Shown: positions 43,672 to 53,761 of the stretch, in pieces
Layout: the number at the start of each line of letters is the position of its first letter
Numbering within the stretch: position 1 is the stretch's first letter
Assembly (NCBI GenBank): GCA_963552605.1
Contig: CAUVKI010000005.1
Coordinates: 16,210 to 80,209 of the forward strand
Origin: CAUVKI01 sp963552605
GTDB taxonomy: Bacteria; Bacillota; Clostridia; Tissierellales; Peptoniphilaceae
Direction: 5' to 3'
Length of the DNA stretch: 64,000 nucleotides
The notes under the pieces: generated by a model
Told to the model about the DNA's origin: nothing
The model's database searches: none
The model's input: the letters and a program-made list of their open reading frames with translations, nothing else
Translations under genes and position numbers: made by a program

Positions 43672-46600
43672 ATGAGAAGATTTATTGCAATACTTTTGGC
43701 AGCTTTCGTTTTGGTAATGAGCCTGCCTTTGGAGCTGGCGGCGGCTCCGGGAGATGTTGATCTGAAAACGGTTCAGATTACCAAAACCTATCGCAGAGAA
43801 GGGGGAAGTGCCGTACTTGACAAAGTGGTGCTAAACGCCACGGGTGATAACTTGGATAAGGCGACTTTCCGCTTGGAGAAGAAAGACGGCAGCACACAGA
43901 TAATTGACTTAAAACCGAAACCCGGCTCGACATTTGCGGAAACCGTGCTTTCCGGAGAAGATGTGAAAAATCTTGTGGGAAACACCTTGAAGATTTCAGG
44001 GCAGGGAATGGCGGAGATTTCTTATGATCTTACAACAAATCTTCCCCGCTTTGAATATCCCACAAAACCCTTTAAGAAAACCGATGAGGTCGTTTTGACG
44101 GGTTCAAACTATTTGAAAGTGAAAAACGGAATCACCGAGGGAATTTTTTTCAAATCGGATTCCAATGTTCCCATACTACCTGCGTCCGTAAAAAGCGACA
44201 CCGAGATTAAGCAACATATAGGAAATAATATCCAAGGATCAGTGGGAGTGTCCTTTAAAAATAAAGCTACGGTGGGAACGGTAAAAATCACCTCCGAGCA
44301 TCGTTATCCGGACTCGGTGACGGTCATTGCCGATTTGAAAGTCTCCAATGTGAGGTTTTTTCCCAACAGAGGACCTGTTCAAACCAAGGTGACACTGGCA
44401 GGGAAGCTGATGGATGAAAAATCCATAAGCATATTTTTCATTCCCAAAACGGCAGATATTTATAATTTTTCGGCGTACAACCTAAAAAATATGGTAAAGC
44501 CCTCGGACGAACAATATTCACCGAATTATCAGGGGACGGGCGAGGACAGATTTTTCATAAAAGTTCCTCAAGGCATAGATCCGGGGCATTATAATGTCGT
44601 GCTTACCAATGAAGTGACGGATAAACCGTCCGAGCAGATTAACAGTTTGTTTTTGGTTGAAACGGAATATGTTGCTCCGATAGGAGACAGTCCTGCCGAC
44701 TTTTATGTCACAAACACCCCGTTTGCGGAAATCGTAAATATGGATCCTCTTGAGGGTGCTGCGGGAACGAATGTGAAAATAGACGGAATAAACCTGGGCT
44801 CGCTCTCCGATCAGGAATTCAAACCCACAAAAGGTTATGATATCACCATTTCGGAAGAACCTATTCCTCCCAATTCACCTGCACCCAAGCTCACGCTCGT
44901 CTATACTCCTAAAAGCGGAGGAACTCTCGGCAAGTATGATTATTTCGGAGTGAGTAAAGATATTAAATCAATAAAGCGGGAGATTACCGGAGATATAGGA
45001 GAACCCGTAAGTTTTATTTCAGGTTCCACCTTTACTCAAGCTTTGGACACTTTGCAAATAAGACTTCCCTCTCCTCACCAAGGAGATCCTTGGGCTGATG
45101 TGAATATCTACACAAAGACCAGAATCGAGTTTATGGACGGTACGTTCCTTACTCCTGAGGACACCGCAGTGATAAATCCCAAAAATGCGAATTGGAAAAA
45201 AACCAACGGGAAATATCAATTCCACTATCTGGAAACTTTATTCACTCCGGAGATTAAGGATGGAGGAATTTTTCCTGATAAACTCCCTGTAGACGATTCC
45301 AACACACTGCTTGCAAACTTGGAAGTCTATATCACGGGAAAAAATTTCGTGAAATACCGTTATCGTGACCAAAACGGAGTGGAGAAAATAAAATATCCTT
45401 TGGTGGATTTGGGTTCTCAGTTCATAGTCAATAAAAACCTTGAAGGCGCTCCTCCCGCTCACACATGGAAGGATTCTTTTATAGAAGTCTATAATAAAGG
45501 ACGGGTGGTTTCCGGAAATCAGGGTGATCAGGAAGGAGATACGATTAAGATAACAATTCCTCAAGGCGTATCCGTCGATCCTAATCAGATTAACAATCCC
45601 TCCACAGTGGCAACGGTAAAAAACCCCATTAAAAATGCAGACCCGATTATAGATAATGACCAGAATTTTTTCGGAAATGCACAGCACCGTATCACTTTCA
45701 TAAGAGTGTCGGGAAATGAAAGACCTGAGATTACTGAAATTCAGCCTTCGCCCATAGTGCCTGCAAATGAAGTCACAAAAGATTTAAAGGCAATCGGAAA
45801 AAACTTTGATTTGGACTGCGAGTTATACATTGAAGGAAAAAAAGTAAACGATGCAAAGAGAGATCCCGTAAACAATATAATCACCTTCAGCGCACCTGCA
45901 AAACCCGTGGGAAATTATCAGGTTGCCGTAATAAATCCGAGAAACGGAGCGGTGGGAATTTTCAATTACCTTACTTATATACAAACTTCCACCGAGGGGC
46001 TTTCCATAACCAATTATCAGCCCCATTCCGGTAAAAAAGACGACTTAATCAATGTTACCGGTACAAGCTTCGTGCTTCCCGACCCCACCGTAAGCGATAT
46101 AAACGGTTCGGGTGTTTGGAGGCTTATAGGTTCAATCATAAAACTTGATGATAAGGATATAAACGAATACACTTCCAAAGACGCTCAGGGAAATCCCAAG
46201 GCGAGTATCTTTGCTCCTGCCGAAAGCTTGGTGAAAATCGAAGGAAATTCGGTGCGTGCAACTGAAGAAGCGGCGGGAGTATTCTTGGAAAAGGGCGGAA
46301 AATATTTCATCTTAAGAACCAACTACACCACAGGTGAGACCGTCATCACCGACGGACAATCGGAAGAGTATAAGGTGACGACGTCTTCGGGCTTTAGTCA
46401 AACAGGTTCAACCCTTACAAATGACGGAAAGACTTTCAATATAATGACCGTTTATAAAAACGAGGGAGGAAAGCTCACGGGGCACAGAGTTTTTGTAAAG
46501 TCGAATTATGAGCTTACTTTTAGAGTTCCTTCGCCTCCCGAATTTCAACCGAGATTGGATAATCCCTATGATCTTACGGTTCAAAATCCCGATACGAGAA

Positions 46601-49600
46601 AAGCAACCGTTGCCGACGGATTTACGATTCTTGCTCCGATTGTAAATCCCGAGATAACCTCGGTGAACCCGAACATAGTTTCGGAAGAGGGAGGAATACC
46701 CATTCTAATCAAGGGGAAGGACTTCATTAACTTGGGAGAGGATAAAAAATCCGTTGTCTATGTGGACGGAGTGAAAGTTCCGGCGGACAAGACCACGGTG
46801 GGGCTGAACAATGATGAAATAAAAATCATAGTTCCCAAGTATGTGCCAAAAGGCGGAGCAAAAAGTCTTGCGGAGGAAATTAAAACCGACAGAAAACAAG
46901 TTCCGATTGTGGTGCAAAATCCCGGAGGCGGTTCCGCAAGATGGGAAGATTTCTACTATATGGTTTTGAAAAACAGACCCGTGATTGATGCGATTCAACC
47001 GAAAACCAATGAAAAAGGCACAAAGGAAGTGGATATTTTCGGAAACGGGTTTATATTCTATGAGCCTTTTACAAATAACAAAGGTGGAGACGATTCAAAG
47101 TGGGAGCCGGGGGAAAGTTTTTCGGATTTAAACGGAAACGGCAAGTGGGACAGCTACAAAAGTTCCTCCGACCCAGATTTCATAAAAGAGCTGACAGATC
47201 TTGCAACGGAACTTGGAACTCATCCCGAAAATGAAGGAAAGAGCCAAGAAGAATTGAAAAAACTTGCATGGGATAAGTATGTTAAACCCATACTTCCAAA
47301 GGTATATTTCAGACCTTCGACGGGCACTGATGCAGTTGAAGCTGAAATAGTGGCCTTTTCTCCCACACAGATTACGGTGAAGCTTCCGGAGCTTCCGAGC
47401 GGAAAAGCCGTAGTTTACTTGATAAATAATAACTATGCTTCATCAAATGAGGTTGAGTTTGAATTTGTTTCAAGCGGAATTAAAATCACCGAGGTTGCTC
47501 CCCAAAGAGCGGACAAAAAGGGAGGAAAAGAGGTCAATATTATCGGAGGACCTTTTTTGGAAACTACCATCTCCGTTATCGACGGCAATATGACAAAGCA
47601 ATCCGTAAAGATGCCGTTGGTGAGGTTTGGAGATCTTTCGGATAAAAATATGTCCAACCGTTCCACCTCCATAGACGAACCCAATTCGGGAAAAGTTACG
47701 GGAACTAGGGGTATGGTCGAGGTCGGAGGGTTGACCGTGTCTTACGACTCCTCGTCCTCCCCCAAAATGAGTTTTTCCTACAAAGCAAACGGAAAGGTTT
47801 ACTCCGGAGAAATTCCCTACAATATGTCCGAGGGAGCGGTTTATCTTCCCCTTTCATCGCTAAAAGATCCGGATGGGAATTTCTTTCAATCAAATGAAAT
47901 GGTTCGCATCGAAATAAAACGTGATCAGGGTTCAGCCTCGAGTTATAGAATTTTTGTGGACAGAGGATATGCGAGAACCGCCAGGCTTACCAACACCGGC
48001 ATTTTCGTGACAACTCCCGAGTTTTATAAGACCGGAAAAACCAAGGTTACCGTCTATAATAACGACAAGGACGAAAATGAAAAAGCGGATCACGATTTTG
48101 AGTTTACAAACCCCGGAAGCCATCCGAGAATTACGAATATTTTGAAGGATGAAAAAGAGGGGAGTTCAGGAAGAAATTCAGACGGAAAACTGATAAAAAT
48201 CATCACCGTGTCTCCCAATGGAGGAAATAAGATAAGGGTAATCGGAGAAGATTTCAGAAATCCTTCGGTTATAAAATTCGTGGGCAATGAAGCCAAAGTT
48301 TCGGATATACACTATGAAAAACCGGGAAACAACTCGAATTATTCTGAATTGACATTCACAATGCCGGCTTTGGGAGAAAAAGCAATAGGAAAATTGATTC
48401 CTCTTACGGTTTCTTCTTCCGACAACGATGCAAGCTCCGTTGACGCCGATCCTCCCATTTATTTCCGAGTGGCGGCTACGGAAAGTCCCGATTTAAAAAT
48501 CATATCGGTAACCCCCAACAAAGGACCGACTACGGGAGGCACGGAGATAGAGATAAAGGGCGCGGACTTCAGACGGGAGATGGAGGGTTTTTCGGATAAG
48601 TTTACGGTTTATTTTGAGCGCAACGGCGAGGTTAAAGCGGTTACGGATTTTCTTTCTTTCACCCACGACACGATTAAACTAAAAACTCCACCGTTCTCAA
48701 AAGGACCGGTTAAAATCAGAGTGCAAAATCCTGACGGAAATATAGCCTCTCTTGACAATGCGTTTACTTATGAAGAACCGATTATTCCGCCGAGAATTAC
48801 AAAAATAGTCTATCAGGAAGACCCCAAGAAAAAACTCGAAGTGCTTTCCGATGAGGGCGATGAAAAAGTTACCATTGTCGGAACAGGTTTTCAGGAGGGA
48901 GCAAAGGTATTATTCGGGCCGATCCTTACGGAGATTACAAAAGATAACAAACCCGATGAAAAGGCTATCACCTTGACGGTGAACGGAAAGAAGTATTTCA
49001 TAAAGGATAAGGATTACTATGAAGCAAAAGATGTGAAAGTTATAGACTCCGAGCATATCAATGTGACCACTCCGAAAGGCGAAAAGGGAAGAAGCGGAGT
49101 TTTGGTTATAAACAAAGACGGAGGAATTTCAAATCTCTATCCTATAAAGTACGACGAGCCGAAGATAGAAACGCCGACGCAGGTTGCGGCACTTTTGGGA
49201 TTTGACGGTTCAATCAAACTCACTTGGACGGGTGCGATAAATTCGGAGGAGTATGAAATTTTTGCTTCCGAAAATGCGGGACCTTGGCAGTTTTTGGCAT
49301 CAACAAGGGAAACTTTCTATGTGTGGCATAATCCGAAACCGAACACAACCTATAAATTTATGGTGAGGAATAAGGCAAAGAGAGGAACTTCCGATCCGAT
49401 AAAAGTTTCTGAAAGCAATATTATTCACACGGGTTCGGACGCGGGCTATAAGGATAAGGACGGAAAACTTCTGGATAAGACCGTTATGAAGAAGTCGGGA
49501 GTTAACGGTTCGGTGCTTATAGGGAATGATTTTTCGTCAGACGGGTTGACTTTGGATTTGACGAAAGGAGATCTTTCGGGCGTTAAGAATTTGACGCTGA

Positions 49601-50028
49601 GAATCCCCTCAAAAATAATTCGTGAGGGATTGGGAGATGTAAAAATTAAGGCGAATGATTATTCCTTGACCTTTAATCCGAAGATCTTCAGAAATGATGA
49701 ATTGATGGCGGCAGATGAGAGCGATCAGGACGGAGTGGTGTTTAATGTCGCACCCTACAAGAAGACGGATCTCACTAAATATACAATCAATAAGATGTCC
49801 GAACCCCTTTCCGTCTCCGCAGAAATGACAATCGGTAAACAAAAGACCAAGGTGGCGGAACTTGCAGAGCCGTTTAATCTTAAGATGGATTATTCAGAGC
49901 TTTCAAAAAACACAAAACGTTATAAATGGGTATTGCTTGCCAAGTATGATGATAAAAAGAAGATGTTCCTTAAGGAAGAAGACTTTAAGACCTTGGGCGT
50001 TTATATGCTTATAGGCGGGAGGAAGTAG
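43672..50028 (+). CDS. Giant secreted IPT/TIG-repeat surface protein
   Basis: A 2118-aa exported protein starting at the ATG at 43672, with a signal peptide of about 25 residues ending near LAAAPGD. At least eight IPT/TIG-type Ig domains are visible from their openings (ITSVNPNIVSEEGG, IISVTPNKGPTTGGTEI, ITEIQPSPI, ITNYQPHSGKKD, IDAIQPKTNEKG, ITEVAPQRADKKGG and others, between about residues 355 and 1800). One insert near 1151 has an EF-hand/dockerin-like calcium loop (DLNGNGKWD). An Fn3-like domain (about 1825-1910) precedes a C-terminal beta domain (about 1940-2118). No cell-wall anchor is seen, so retention may depend on the SLH protein encoded two genes downstream. Function is inferred as a fibrous surface structure or adhesin. 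Confidence 0.82.
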   Translation: MRRFIAILLAAFVLVMSLPLELAAAPGDVDLKTVQITKTYRREGGSAVLDKVVLNATGDNLDKATFRLEKKDGSTQIIDLKPKPGSTFAETVLSGEDVKNLVGNTLKISGQGMAEISYDLTTNLPRFEYPTKPFKKTDEVVLTGSNYLKVKNGITEGIFFKSDSNVPILPASVKSDTEIKQHIGNNIQGSVGVSFKNKATVGTVKITSEHRYPDSVTVIADLKVSNVRFFPNRGPVQTKVTLAGKLMDEKSISIFFIPKTADIYNFSAYNLKNMVKPSDEQYSPNYQGTGEDRFFIKVPQGIDPGHYNVVLTNEVTDKPSEQINSLFLVETEYVAPIGDSPADFYVTNTPFAEIVNMDPLEGAAGTNVKIDGINLGSLSDQEFKPTKGYDITISEEPIPPNSPAPKLTLVYTPKSGGTLGKYDYFGVSKDIKSIKREITGDIGEPVSFISGSTFTQALDTLQIRLPSPHQGDPWADVNIYTKTRIEFMDGTFLTPEDTAVINPKNANWKKTNGKYQFHYLETLFTPEIKDGGIFPDKLPVDDSNTLLANLEVYITGKNFVKYRYRDQNGVEKIKYPLVDLGSQFIVNKNLEGAPPAHTWKDSFIEVYNKGRVVSGNQGDQEGDTIKITIPQGVSVDPNQINNPSTVATVKNPIKNADPIIDNDQNFFGNAQHRITFIRVSGNERPEITEIQPSPIVPANEVTKDLKAIGKNFDLDCELYIEGKKVNDAKRDPVNNIITFSAPAKPVGNYQVAVINPRNGAVGIFNYLTYIQTSTEGLSITNYQPHSGKKDDLINVTGTSFVLPDPTVSDINGSGVWRLIGSIIKLDDKDINEYTSKDAQGNPKASIFAPAESLVKIEGNSVRATEEAAGVFLEKGGKYFILRTNYTTGETVITDGQSEEYKVTTSSGFSQTGSTLTNDGKTFNIMTVYKNEGGKLTGHRVFVKSNYELTFRVPSPPEFQPRLDNPYDLTVQNPDTRKATVADGFTILAPIVNPEITSVNPNIVSEEGGIPILIKGKDFINLGEDKKSVVYVDGVKVPADKTTVGLNNDEIKIIVPKYVPKGGAKSLAEEIKTDRKQVPIVVQNPGGGSARWEDFYYMVLKNRPVIDAIQPKTNEKGTKEVDIFGNGFIFYEPFTNNKGGDDSKWEPGESFSDLNGNGKWDSYKSSSDPDFIKELTDLATELGTHPENEGKSQEELKKLAWDKYVKPILPKVYFRPSTGTDAVEAEIVAFSPTQITVKLPELPSGKAVVYLINNNYASSNEVEFEFVSSGIKITEVAPQRADKKGGKEVNIIGGPFLETTISVIDGNMTKQSVKMPLVRFGDLSDKNMSNRSTSIDEPNSGKVTGTRGMVEVGGLTVSYDSSSSPKMSFSYKANGKVYSGEIPYNMSEGAVYLPLSSLKDPDGNFFQSNEMVRIEIKRDQGSASSYRIFVDRGYARTARLTNTGIFVTTPEFYKTGKTKVTVYNNDKDENEKADHDFEFTNPGSHPRITNILKDEKEGSSGRNSDGKLIKIITVSPNGGNKIRVIGEDFRNPSVIKFVGNEAKVSDIHYEKPGNNSNYSELTFTMPALGEKAIGKLIPLTVSSSDNDASSVDADPPIYFRVAATESPDLKIISVTPNKGPTTGGTEIEIKGADFRREMEGFSDKFTVYFERNGEVKAVTDFLSFTHDTIKLKTPPFSKGPVKIRVQNPDGNIASLDNAFTYEEPIIPPRITKIVYQEDPKKKLEVLSDEGDEKVTIVGTGFQEGAKVLFGPILTEITKDNKPDEKAITLTVNGKKYFIKDKDYYEAKDVKVIDSEHINVTTPKGEKGRSGVLVINKDGGISNLYPIKYDEPKIETPTQVAALLGFDGSIKLTWTGAINSEEYEIFASENAGPWQFLASTRETFYVWHNPKPNTTYKFMVRNKAKRGTSDPIKVSESNIIHTGSDAGYKDKDGKLLDKTVMKKSGVNGSVLIGNDFSSDGLTLDLTKGDLSGVKNLTLRIPSKIIREGLGDVKIKANDYSLTFNPKIFRNDELMAADESDQDGVVFNVAPYKKTDLTKYTINKMSEPLSVSAEMTIGKQKTKVAELAEPFNLKMDYSELSKNTKRYKWVLLAKYDDKKKMFLKEEDFKTLGVYMLIGGRK

Positions 50029-50059
50029 CAGCTTGTGATTGAGCTGTCCGGAGGTAGAT

Positions 50060-51982
50060 GTGAAAAAATTTATAGTATTAGGCGTTTTCGTTTTGACTTT
50101 CGTGATTGCGTTTGCGGTCAGGAGTGCAAAGCTCCCTGAAGTTATCGAAGGGTATTTTGTGGGAGCAAAGGGTTCAAGAATAACTCTCAAGGACTATGAC
50201 GGGAAGCTTTACAGTCTTCCCACGGATAAGGAAACAAAACTCTATGTGGATAAACGCCCCGTGTTTTCGTTTTCCGTGTTCAAAAAGGGAATGGAAGTTT
50301 ATGCCGCTATCAAAAATAATAAGGTTATGCTTTTTGAAGCTTATTCCTCGGAAAATTCGGGGCATGAAGCGCCGGAATCGGTGCACAGAGTGGGGTGGAT
50401 TACGGCAATCGACAGAGATATTTTGACTGTGAAATGGGCGAGTGGAGAGGAAACGGAAGTTTCCTTTTCAAGCGGCACAATTTTCAATAAGAACCGTAAG
50501 CTTGAAAAGCCTGAAAATTTATGTGTCGGCGACAGAGTAAGAGCCACTTTTGAAAATTCGGATTCCGATGTTGCAACCATGATTGAAGTTATGGGAGATG
50601 CGGTCAAAGTAAAAGCTCTATACAGCGGAACGCTTGCCAATGTTGACCCCTATGAGCATACGATCCTACTCACAAACACCAGAGTTTATGAAAATGCAAG
50701 CTGGAAAAAACTTTCCGAACCCTATTGGGAGGAAAGGAAAGAAAAGACCGAAAATCCCAATCAGGGTGGAAATAACCAAGGCAATAATCAGGGCAATAAT
50801 CAGGGCAATAATCAGGGAAACAACCAAGGAAACAATCAAAGCTCAACTCCTAAAACTTCCTCTGAAGAAAGAGTTGTGTCCTATACGGACGAATGGGAGG
50901 ATAGTAATCCATCTGAGGGATTAGAAATAAAATATTCTCAAAGGACTCCGATTTACCTTTCGGGTACGGCTGTTCCCGAAAACAAGTTAAAACTCTATAA
51001 GGAAAAGGAAGTATATATCGTTGTAAGAGATGATTTCGGAAAACCCATTGCGGAGAGAGTGATCTTAAAATCGCAGTATGAAACCTCTTATTCTTCAAAA
51101 ATTGTTGAGGTAAATGAATTAGCTTCTGCAATCGAGCTTGGAAACAAGAGAAATGTTTCAATTAACGACGGCACTGTCATTATGGAACAGGACAGGATTA
51201 TAGATTTTCCGAGACTTAATAAGGGTTCAGATGCGTTGGTGGTGTGCGACGGGAGAAAGGACAACAAATCGGCTTCTTTGATTTATGTCTATAATCGGGG
51301 ACTTAATACCTCAAACATTTCCGATTATCAGCTCTTTCAAGGCAGGCTTCAAAAGATTACTCCCGAGGAAGTCGTGCTTAAAGATTATTTTGTGCTGAAC
51401 AATAACGCTTGGGAATCATTCGGAAGAAATGATAAAGATAGCGGAGAAAAGACTTTGTTTTTCGATGACGAGGCTAAGCTATTGAATTTGGAGAACAAAA
51501 ATCCCAAAACTCGCTATGATTTGATTTCCGTAAAGCAATTTGTCGGAGATACCTTTTCGGTTGAAGAAGGAAATTATCATGAGGCGATAATCCCTCCCGA
51601 AATCTTGAAAGATAAGGAGAACTCCCACCTCAAGCACAGAAGGGATTGGTATGGCTACTTCTTTATGGAGGGGGACAGGATTACCGGAGGAATGGTTTCA
51701 AAATCCATAGAATCTTTACTAAGACAAAGGGCGATTACGGCGGAAGTTGCGTCCGTCAGTAAAGATGAGAAAGCCGGTCCGAGAATTACCGTTAAGAATG
51801 CAAGAGAGTATTCCGCTCTCACAGGAGAATGGATTCCTCGCACAAACACCCTCACCTTTAACATAGGGGGGGCTTTAGTTGTGAAAAACGGAGAGCCTGT
51901 GAAATTATCCGCAGTTAAGGAGAAAGATAAGATTTACTTCCTAAGAGATAACAATGAAGTGAAATTTATCTTGATTTACTAG
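50060..51982 (+). CDS. Exported protein with NNQG linker, function unknown
   Basis: A 640-aa protein of no family I recognise. I choose GTG 50060, 5 nt after GGAGG (50050-50054), which puts a hydrophobic signal or anchor segment at residues 2-20; the frame also opens at 50039. The N-terminal third has repeated small beta segments of the form W-I-T-A-I-D-R-D-I-L-T-V-K followed by GDRVRA, suggesting OB/KOW-like barrels (DUF5666-like, uncertain). A low-complexity NNQG repeat (about residues 236-262) separates it from the rest. The same linker appears in the next protein. It lies in the surface operon, so it is a candidate scaffold or assembly factor. Confidence 0.65.
   Translation: MKKFIVLGVFVLTFVIAFAVRSAKLPEVIEGYFVGAKGSRITLKDYDGKLYSLPTDKETKLYVDKRPVFSFSVFKKGMEVYAAIKNNKVMLFEAYSSENSGHEAPESVHRVGWITAIDRDILTVKWASGEETEVSFSSGTIFNKNRKLEKPENLCVGDRVRATFENSDSDVATMIEVMGDAVKVKALYSGTLANVDPYEHTILLTNTRVYENASWKKLSEPYWEERKEKTENPNQGGNNQGNNQGNNQGNNQGNNQGNNQSSTPKTSSEERVVSYTDEWEDSNPSEGLEIKYSQRTPIYLSGTAVPENKLKLYKEKEVYIVVRDDFGKPIAERVILKSQYETSYSSKIVEVNELASAIELGNKRNVSINDGTVIMEQDRIIDFPRLNKGSDALVVCDGRKDNKSASLIYVYNRGLNTSNISDYQLFQGRLQKITPEEVVLKDYFVLNNNAWESFGRNDKDSGEKTLFFDDEAKLLNLENKNPKTRYDLISVKQFVGDTFSVEEGNYHEAIIPPEILKDKENSHLKHRRDWYGYFFMEGDRITGGMVSKSIESLLRQRAITAEVASVSKDEKAGPRITVKNAREYSALTGEWIPRTNTLTFNIGGALVVKNGEPVKLSAVKEKDKIYFLRDNNEVKFILIY
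50769..50840 (+). repeat. 12-bp tandem coding repeat (NNQG linker)
   Basis: About six copies of a 12-bp unit (AAT-AAY-CAR-GGN) encode a flexible Asn/Gln/Gly linker. A shorter version occurs at about 52646-52676 in the next gene. Confidence 0.85.
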
Positions 51983-51990
51983 GAGGAAAG

Positions 51991-53679
51991 ATGAAAAGAG
52001 TTTTTACTTTATTAGCCGCACTTATATTCATATTGAGCGGCGAAGTTTTTGCCATTCCCTATGACTTTTACGGAGGAGTGGCGGACGAGATTGAATATAG
52101 CGAATATGTGTTTTTATCCGGTACTCCCGTAAAAATGGTTGGGACTTATTCTGCCGAGCAAACAACTCAAAAGACGGCTCCTTCAACTCATCAAAAGGTT
52201 TCTCATACCGGTAAGAAAGCTGACGGAAGTGTGGCGAATACCACAACCACCACAATCGAAACTTACAGTTTCAAACTGGCTCAGGAGGATAAGCCCGAAA
52301 ACACTCTTACTCGCAGAATGACTTTTGAAACGAAGTGGGTTGAGCAAAAAGATGTAAGACAGTCCACGGGAAATACCAAGCTTACCTCATGGTCGGAGAG
52401 CGTAACTTTGGACGGAGTTAAATATGAGCTTACGAATTATTTTTTCAGCAAGGCAAACACCAATGACCTTGCTCCGATAGCCGACTTCTATAAAGGAGCT
52501 ATAAAGAGCCGCAGAGTCTATTCAATCGGAGGAAATCAAGGCACCGCCACCATAAGTACAACAGGGCACACCACGGGATATCTTAACCTTTGGGGAAATG
52601 CCGAGACTGTAAAACTCGAGAGTTCGATATTAGTGAAGAAAAATTCCCAAGGAAACAACCAAGGAGGAAATCAAGCGGCAAACTTTATGCCGTTTAAGGG
52701 TTCATATACCGTGAATGTTGCGGACGCACATACAGTTTCTATGCAATATGACGAGAATGAGGGTGAAGTTTCTTCAATAAAAGGCTCAAACATTTTGGTG
52801 GAACGCTATGATGCAATTTCAAAATACACTTATATGCTCCCCTCGGGAAAGGGTGAAGTGTCGCTCCATAAGGAGAAGATGCCCTTTTTGAAATCTCTGA
52901 TTGCAACAAAATTCAGAGATGTGGAGGGTATTCCCGAGCAGGATGCAATAGAAAAGTTATCGTCCATGATTAAGCAGATAGATAACGGAGTAGGTGTATT
53001 TTTTCCGAATAACGACACCGTTCTTAATGACGAGCAGGACGCAATCTCTCCTGCAAATGAAACGGTGACGGAAGACACATCCGATATCTTCCACCCCAGA
53101 GGACGGCTTACGAGAATTGATTTTATCCGTGCATTTGTGAACCTTTCAAATATTCGCCACGCTTTGCAAACCGAACCGTCTGCGCTTAGGATTGTAAAGG
53201 ATCGTGAGGCGGACTATAATCACAGAAACGAGAACAGGCATAAACAAAAGGGGATTTACTCTCTTAACTATGAAAACTATTTTCTGGATATAAAAGACAG
53301 TCATCCGGATTATGAGCTGATTGAGAACGGAGTTAAGAGCGGAGTAATAAAGGGAAGAAAGCGCACACGCTTCAGACCCGACGCCTATATCACAAAAGAT
53401 GAGATGGCAACATTTTTCATAAGAGCGTTGGGAATGGAAAACCGTGCCCCCAATCCCGAATACTTCACCAAGTATTCAGATGACGCTTCAATTGACAGCT
53501 GGTCTAAAGATGCAATCTATGTTGCGACCGAGCTTGGAATTTTTAAACCCGATGAGAACGGAAACTTTAATCCCAAGGGTACCGTGACCCGTGCGGAGGG
53601 GGCGGAAATTTTGATGCGTTATGTGGAGTTTTTGGAGAAGGATTTGAAAGAGCATTATTCGGACTTGGTTAAGTATTGA
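51991..53679 (+). CDS. SLH-domain surface protein, probable anchor of the surface operon
   Basis: A 562-aa exported protein starting at the ATG at 51991 after GGAGGAAAG, with a signal peptide ending near VFAIPYD. The N-terminal 340 residues are beta-rich and unrecognised, with a short NNQGGN linker at about 220-230. Three SLH modules close the protein: about 350-390 (degenerate), 430-485 (YFLDIKDSHPDYELI... with a TKDEMATFFIRAL block) and 495-550 (SIDSWSKDAI with TRAEGAEILMRY). SLH modules bind secondary wall polymers, commonly pyruvylated. As the only protein of the operon with a wall-binding module, it is the likely anchor for its three partners; this is inference. A terminator follows. Confidence 0.85.
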   Translation: MKRVFTLLAALIFILSGEVFAIPYDFYGGVADEIEYSEYVFLSGTPVKMVGTYSAEQTTQKTAPSTHQKVSHTGKKADGSVANTTTTTIETYSFKLAQEDKPENTLTRRMTFETKWVEQKDVRQSTGNTKLTSWSESVTLDGVKYELTNYFFSKANTNDLAPIADFYKGAIKSRRVYSIGGNQGTATISTTGHTTGYLNLWGNAETVKLESSILVKKNSQGNNQGGNQAANFMPFKGSYTVNVADAHTVSMQYDENEGEVSSIKGSNILVERYDAISKYTYMLPSGKGEVSLHKEKMPFLKSLIATKFRDVEGIPEQDAIEKLSSMIKQIDNGVGVFFPNNDTVLNDEQDAISPANETVTEDTSDIFHPRGRLTRIDFIRAFVNLSNIRHALQTEPSALRIVKDREADYNHRNENRHKQKGIYSLNYENYFLDIKDSHPDYELIENGVKSGVIKGRKRTRFRPDAYITKDEMATFFIRALGMENRAPNPEYFTKYSDDASIDSWSKDAIYVATELGIFKPDENGNFNPKGTVTRAEGAEILMRYVEFLEKDLKEHYSDLVKY

Positions 53680-53680
53680 A

Positions 53681-53714
53681 AAAAGATGAAACTTTCGGGT
53701 TTCATCTTTTTTTT
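53681..53714 (+). terminator. Intrinsic terminator after the surface operon
   Basis: AAGATGAAAC (53683-53692) pairs with GTTTCATCTT (53699-53708), loop TTTCGG, T run to 53714. Confidence 0.92.
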
Positions 53715-53725
53715 ATAGGATTATA

Positions 53726-53734
53726 TGTTATAAT
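53726..53734 (+). promoter_or_regulatory. Extended -10 promoter for the DUF5684-like gene
   Basis: TG-T-TATAAT with TATAAT at 53729-53734, 28 bp before the ATG. Confidence 0.6.
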
Positions 53735-53761
53735 TCGGTTGTAGAGAAGGAGGCGGTCATA

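Noticed and set aside
50769..50840. 12-bp repeats considered as replication iterons
   Set aside because: They are in frame inside a coding gene and encode an NNQG linker; no DnaA boxes or rep gene nearby.
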